Assembly (NCBI GenBank): GCA_946122785.1
Contig: CAMGYJ010000002.1
Coordinates: 17,458,492-17,522,491, forward strand
Source: Linum tenue
Taxonomy: Eukaryota > Streptophyta > Magnoliopsida > Malpighiales > Linaceae
Direction of reading: 5' to 3'
DNA: 64,000 bases
This document shows positions 58,859-64,000 of this stretch, piece after piece. Position numbers and translations under genes: made by a program. The notes beneath the pieces were generated by a model. It was given only the letters and a program-made list of their open reading frames with translations. It had not been told where the DNA came from and made no database searches. Every line of letters begins with the position of its first letter. Position 1 is the first letter of the stretch.

Positions 58859-61800
58859 CAGCGGTGGATCCAGGATATAATAGAGCACTGGGCTGCATTT
58901 CAACAGAAAATTAGATACCATACACAAAAATATATAATAACTATAGTTTCATTACAATGTCAATTGTACACGATGGTATTTCAATTTAGCAAATTCATCA
59001 ATAATTGAGTCTTCATCCATCCCAATAGCATACTCTCTCTTAAAGAAAATAGTTAAGCAATCAGCCAAAAATTCATCGCCCATTTTGTTGCGTAAATCAG
59101 TCTTCACATGTTTCATTGCTGAAAAAGATCTATCCTTAGTAGCTGTTGAAACGTGCAACGTCAACACTAGACGAATCAACCAACATAACTTGTATTTTGT
59201 GTCCATCTCTGTTTCCACTAGCTTCTCTAGTAATTTTGCAAGATAAGAAACCTCATATTCATGACTATGAACCACATGGTCGGCATAAAATCCTAGCCCA
59301 TTCTTCAAGCAATGCATCTCATTCCCTTCAAAGTCTTAAGGAGAAAACTCTTCAGCAAGCTTGTAAATATTTTCTTCATCAAAATACCGGGAAGAATTTT
59401 TAGGATCAAGTGCACCACTCAACCGAAGAAATCTAACTGATGACTCGTTGAATCTTGAATCCAATGTTCCCAGCTGAAAATCTATGCATTGATTAAAGTA
59501 TTCAAAATGGTAGCGATGCTCAAGAGTTGTTTGCTTCTCACCACGTCCAATTGTAGCATTCAGCTCAAGTATCTTTATGGCATGATTCGAGCAAAAAGAG
59601 TTTACCTCTTGGAGTAGCTTGTCCCATCCTTCATCACGTAGCTTTTGAAGTTTAACTTTTGCTATGGAAACAAATCCAACTGCAGCTACAATGTCAACAG
59701 ATTCTTGTTGAAATGCTTGACAAAGAAAATCTGTTATATCCATAATCCCCTTCATCAAGTGTAGATTGAAGACAAACTCAAAAGTCTTGATATTTTTTGA
59801 AGCACCTCTAGCTTGAGCTCTCTGCATCCCTTCTTTAGAACGGCTAAGATCCTCTCTGCATCCGCTTCATCAACGAGTTGTTCCTGAACACTTTAAGGAT
59901 GCCATTTGATTAGCTCCTTGTCCATATTGAATTTCTCCAGCATCCAACATACCATCAAGATCTTTTTTTGTGAATTGCTTGCAACTCTCTAATCCGTTTA
60001 GGAGATGCCTTCACAACATTTATGATAGAATCCAATAAACAAAAGAAATCCCATATAGGATCACATACCTTTGCAGAAGTAATCAATGTCAACTGTAATC
60101 TGTGAGCAAAACAATGGACAAAGTAGGCATATGGGCAATCTCTGAGAAATAATGCCTTGACTCCATTAAAATGTCTTGACATATTACTAGCGCCATCATA
60201 TCCTTGGCCTCTCAATTTTTCAATTTGAAGTTCATACTGAGAGAGGACGTCACAAATAGTTCGTTTAAGTGTTTCTGCAGAAGTTTCAGCAACACTCTTG
60301 AGAGCAAAAAAGCGTTCAGTTACTGTACCACAAGAGCTGACATACCTCAAAATAATATACATCTGTTCCCTTCTTGCTTCATCAACTGCTTCATCAACAA
60401 GGATAGAGAAACAAGAATCCCCAATTTCATCACGTATCTTACAACGCACTCTGTTTGCTATGATTCCAATATCTCTTTCTGAATGCTTGGTGAAATGTAT
60501 TTCGCATTCCCTGGTGCATTACGAAGAACTACACTCTGGATTTGATCATTCAACTTCGCTGCGCAAAACAAATCCAAGTTAGAACATTCCCCGGATTCAA
60601 AGAATCATCAGATTCATCATGCCCTCTAAAAGAACTCCCTTGTAAAGCCAATTGTTTGACAACGTAGTCGATGCTTTAGAACTTCTTCTCTGCTAATTCT
60701 TTGAATCACTTTATCAATATGACCAGAGGATTTCATCAAGGCATAAGACGCTGCAACACATTTGTTATGAACTGAAGAAGCTGATGAACCAACATGAAGA
60801 AGGAATACACAGTACTTACCTTGATTAACCCTCTTCCAATTATCAAATCCACCTTGCACTAATGCAGAAGTTTGACTTTCATGCATCTTATCTCTAAACA
60901 AAAAGCATGGGAAACAATATGCTTTGTGTGCTGTAGGTGAATACTCCAACCAATCAAACTTGTCATACCATGCTTCTAGAAAGCGACGAATTTTATCTGG
61001 ATATTGTCGGGGCTTATAATACTTCAGTTTAGGTTTATAAGCCTTGTGTATTAGGTACTTTCTCCTTATCTCATCTCTTAACTCAATAGCCCAATCACAC
61101 ATTTGTTTTCTCTTTCCTGGATCTCTTTCAATCACAATGTCATTCTCATATGATTGATGTACATTACCGGATAGAGGAGAAGTAGATGATTGGTTTTGCA
61201 CTGGAGAGGAGGATGGTTGACCTTCATTAGGAGTGACTTCTTCGGCCTGACACTTTTCAGATTCCTTGCGTTGATAGTAAGAAAACAAAGTTGATTTTGC
61301 CTTTTTATTTGGTGCTTGAGAAGATGTCATGATAAAGTATCTTCAAATCTGCATAATCAATTAATTATACAAAATACAATCAAAATTAGAAATTGTAATT
61401 GAATACATTCTTACTAATACAGATGCACCAGAACAAACATAAATTGAGATTACTGTTAATCCCTCCTAACCACTTACACCCACGGCTATTAGAGCATTCT
61501 CCATCCTACTTCTCTTCTAATTAAGTAATGTTTGCCATTTGTTTAATCCTTGTAAGCTCTCCCTCTTTTATAACAAAGAACATATATTTTAATCAACAAA
61601 TTGACAAAAATTATAAATGACAAGAACAAGACAAAATTAATGCCCTTTCACAATTCCACTTCCCTTCTTAAACAATGAACTCACGCCTAACTAATCCCTT
61701 TCAACTTCCCCAAGTTTCCTTTCGTTCCCAGTTCTATGAAACCAAAAAATCTTCTACATATTGTTAAATATAAAATTGAAATCCATAGGGACTAACCAAC

Positions 61801-62221
61801 TACAGCCTATAGCAGAGATGGAAGTGGGTGGGAGATGATGTCTAGTCGCCTGAAGGAGAAGAAGCATCGATCGCCGATCAGTGACGGAGCAGTCTTGCCA
61901 TCTTGGTGTACGAGGCAGACTTCCTTGGACTTTTGGTGGTAGGGAAAGATGTGAACAAGACAGCAAAGGCGGGCTGGATTTCGTGTTTGAGAGGCAGAGG
62001 AAGAGGTGGACAAGACAGGAGGATTGTGCCATGGGTTGTTGAGCAAAGAGTCGGATATGAAAATGGGCTGTAAAAATCAAATTATAAAATAACACTGGGC
62101 CAGCTTTAAAAGACAATGGGCCTAACACCTAAGATTACCTAAATCACAAGTGCTATATAAGGTTTGGTTCCAAGGGAGGGCTGGGCCCGGGCCTAGGGCG
62201 GCCTCCCTGGATGCGCTGCTG
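58859..62221 (-). mobile_element. hAT transposon inserted in the Athila ORF1
   Basis: The 3363-bp insert is flanked by a perfect 8-bp duplication ACCATGAG (58851-58858 and 62222-62229). Its imperfect terminal inverted repeats are CAGCGGTGGATCCAGG and CAGCAGCGCATCCAGG (13 of 16 match). It encodes a broken transposase on the minus strand. About 890 bp upstream of the coding start (61331-62221) is non-coding leader. The left end resembles that of the deleted element at 582-1231 (CAGTGGCGGACCCAGG), suggesting the same group. Confidence 0.9.
58952..61330 (-). pseudogene. hAT transposase (TTF-type zinc finger group), broken
   Basis: The ATG at 61330 opens MTSSQAPNKKAKSTLFSYYQ. The first frame carries the zinc-finger-like region (IRRFLEAWYDKFDWLEYSPTAHKAYCFPCFLF), in the style of plant TTF-type zinc finger proteins with a hAT dimerisation domain. 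The frame is lost near 60650, recovers briefly, and continues at 60449 with ILVDEAVDE, GQGYDGASNMS and FVHCFAHRLQL, part of the RNase H-like catalytic core. It is lost again near 59955, resumes at 59827, and passes one TAA at 59336. It ends with the C-terminal dimerisation domain (LVLTLHVSTATKDRSFSAM...LRNKMGDEFL). At least three frameshifts and one stop make it non-functional. Confidence 0.85.
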
Positions 62222-62671
62222 ACCATGAGGACCCTGCTCGGCCACATCAACCTCTCCTCCATCCTGGCAGTCTCCTTCTCGAGGGTGAAGAACCACTCGA
62301 AGGTGCTGACTCTCCACGGCGACCCCTACATCACCAGTCTGCCCGTTACTTTGGCGTGCCACTGGACTAGTGCACCTTGGTTGGCGCTCCACCGACTTCC
62401 TCGACGCAACCCTCTGCTCGATGTGGATGATTCGGGTCGTGAGGGCCGACCTGCAGATCCGATGGCTGAAGGGTCTTCGCCCACCAGAGTTCGATGAGGC
62501 GACAATCGCTGTGCACCACCACCATCGCCTTTTCATGAGCCTCCACTGCAGTTCATCCTCGATGACCAGGGTGTCGGGTCCTCTTCTGATGCACCTCCCG
62601 GTGGCTACTGGTCCGCCATGGAGGCTCGTTTCTACCGGATCGAGGCACGCTTGGACCATGAGCGTGACGCC

Positions 62672-64000
62672 TGACACGCCTCTACCGTCACACTAGAAAG
62701 TGGCCAAGTGTAACCACCTACTAATGCGTAGTATAGCGGGTTCAGTTCTAAATATCAACCCGGGTCCTAGGTGTGATGACTACTCCGTGAAAGTCTTATT
62801 ATTTAGCAGTTCAAGTGTAGTGAAGCTTTAACTAAACTAGCAAGCAAAAGCAGTGAAAGTTGTGTTCAAGGTTGTGAGAGGTCACCCAGATATGGTTCCC
62901 CCTAGACTGCAGTTAAGCCAAGTTGTAATTCACCAAGTTCAAGTTCAATGATAGTTATACTGCGGGAGGTTCTTAAACAGTCTACAGTCTCGACTAAAGG
63001 TCTCCAGACCCTCTCAATCGGAGTCCCCAGCGGGTGACTAACCTCCACCGGAGTAAACAGATTGAGGCCCTAGCGAACCAAACCTCCTCTACCGAAGTAA
63101 ATCCGGTACAGAATAGTGAATTGACTCCTCGACTAAAGTCGTCAAATCACTACCTTCAATCAAGGGTGCTTTATCAACCTAGGCAGATATTCTCTTTCTA
63201 GGTCAAAGCAGAAATAACAGGAATTTGATCAGGATTCATGCCATTCAGGAAATCAAACCTCAATTGAATATAATCAATATCAATGAATTCATACTTGGGT
63301 TCATACAATCAGACCTAACATACAAATCTAGGGTTCTTCATAGTCAGGTGAATGAGAAAGTTTACTCCATGGAGAGAGAAGGGAAATCTAGCTCATATGC
63401 GGAAACCATGTTGTAAGGATGAGATTCTGCTTCTAGCAATCAATCGGCACTTCTCCAAGTTTAAGCCGAACTCCAATGGTGATGAAGATCGATCTAGGGC
63501 ACTTCGAGAATCTGGTTCGTCATTCTCTCTCTCTCTAGATATCAGCTTTCTATCTCTACAACTCGGAACCCTTCAAAAGTTGGCCTTCTTTCCCTTAAGA
63601 ATCAGTAGGTCGCGATCCCCGACCATAATACCCGGTCGGGTATTTCAGGTGCCCGGCCGGGGATTTCAAAACGCACAGCAGCGCATAGGGGGTTAATACC
63701 CGATCGTTGTCCAGAATACCCGGTCGGGTATTTTCACTCTCCGGCCGGGACCCCTTCTGCCTTCTTGGCGTCCAAAAACGCGAATCCCCGGCCTCCTTTA
63801 GCATTTTACCCGGCCGTGTCTTTTAACTCTTGGCCGGGTATTTTGCTCTTCCAGTGCCCTTCACTCCAGTGTCCTCCTTTTTTACCCGAAACTCATTTCC
63901 TCGCCTTTACATCAATGCCAAGTCCTGAAATATGACATAAACAAAATGCCTAGCGTGAAATCGGCTTAAAATCATGGTTCAGGAAATCGTACCGGACATC
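62672..64000 (-). repeat. Athila-type LTR running off the window
   Basis: It starts TGACACGCCTCTACCGTC, matching the LTR start at 57643. Its first 395 bp match 57643-58035, and from 63283 it matches 48465-49208. By that alignment the end should lie only a few tens of bases beyond 64000, giving an LTR of about 1.35 kb. It contains perfect AATACCCGGTCGGGTATT palindromes at 63627-63644 and 63715-63732. No primer site of the expected form adjoins its left end. Confidence 0.75.

Larger units (their letters stand above)
58305..62670 (+). pseudogene. Plus-strand Athila ORF1-type frame split by a hAT insertion
   Basis: The left part (58305-58850) begins MVNLDYDFLQGLRYTEG, then through a frameshift near 58520 continues into RLE..HHYSLSYDEFADALG, similar in layout to the ORF1 remnant at 51868. 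It runs, with stops near 58736, to the hAT insertion. The right part resumes at 62222. Across the duplication the frame reads ...HMYALWTM then RTLLGHINLSS. An internal purine tract (tagtgtgggggaaatg, 58210) precedes it, as in Athila. The segment lies opposite to the Athila element on its left. It is non-functional. Confidence 0.6.

Overview
The window is plant nuclear DNA, most likely from a flowering plant and probably a eudicot. The evidence is spliceosomal introns, one recognisable plant housekeeping gene, and a dense set of plant-type transposable elements. It holds a single convincing host gene: an RNA-binding, SR-like protein on the minus strand at 42212-45993, with four coding exons. 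Nearly everything else is transposons, or AT-rich non-coding DNA into which they inserted.

Layout. Positions 1-5190, 5191-18454 and about 33440-35060 contain three diverged copies (A, B, C) of one non-coding host segment, carrying different insertions. Copy A has an internally deleted hAT element (582-1231) and an array of 13 TTACGTAA palindromes (2533-3004). Copy B has a 6.3-kb Mutator-like element (MULE, 5191-11512) with a transposase and a convergent plant-mobile-domain (PMD) gene. It also has two hAT-type non-autonomous elements, a TRIM retroelement (14715-15462), a 5'-truncated LINE (17415-17765) and a CACTA-like element (from 18455). Between B and C lies a very young Ty3/gypsy Tat-lineage retrotransposon (21092-31916, minus orientation). 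Its two 595-bp LTRs are identical by eye, it has a perfect 5-bp target-site duplication, and its 1770-codon gag-pol frame is open. A separate three-exon gene lies on its opposite strand. Past copy C come a CACTA element (35281-37198), a long-TIR element (37465-38683) and the host gene. The last 17 kb is decayed, rearranged Athila-type gypsy DNA (about 47.6-64.0 kb), with a hAT transposon (58859-62221) inserted in an Athila-type ORF1.

Working logic. In the MULE and in the Tat element, an enzymatic gene on the minus strand converges with a plant-specific accessory gene on the plus strand. In the Tat element the accessory gene keeps introns whose splice signals exist only on the strand opposite the genomic RNA. 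Several insertions can be dated relative to the local duplications because an uninterrupted paralogous site is present in the same window. All boundaries, splice sites and duplications were read by eye; no database search was possible, so family names rest on motifs and architecture.
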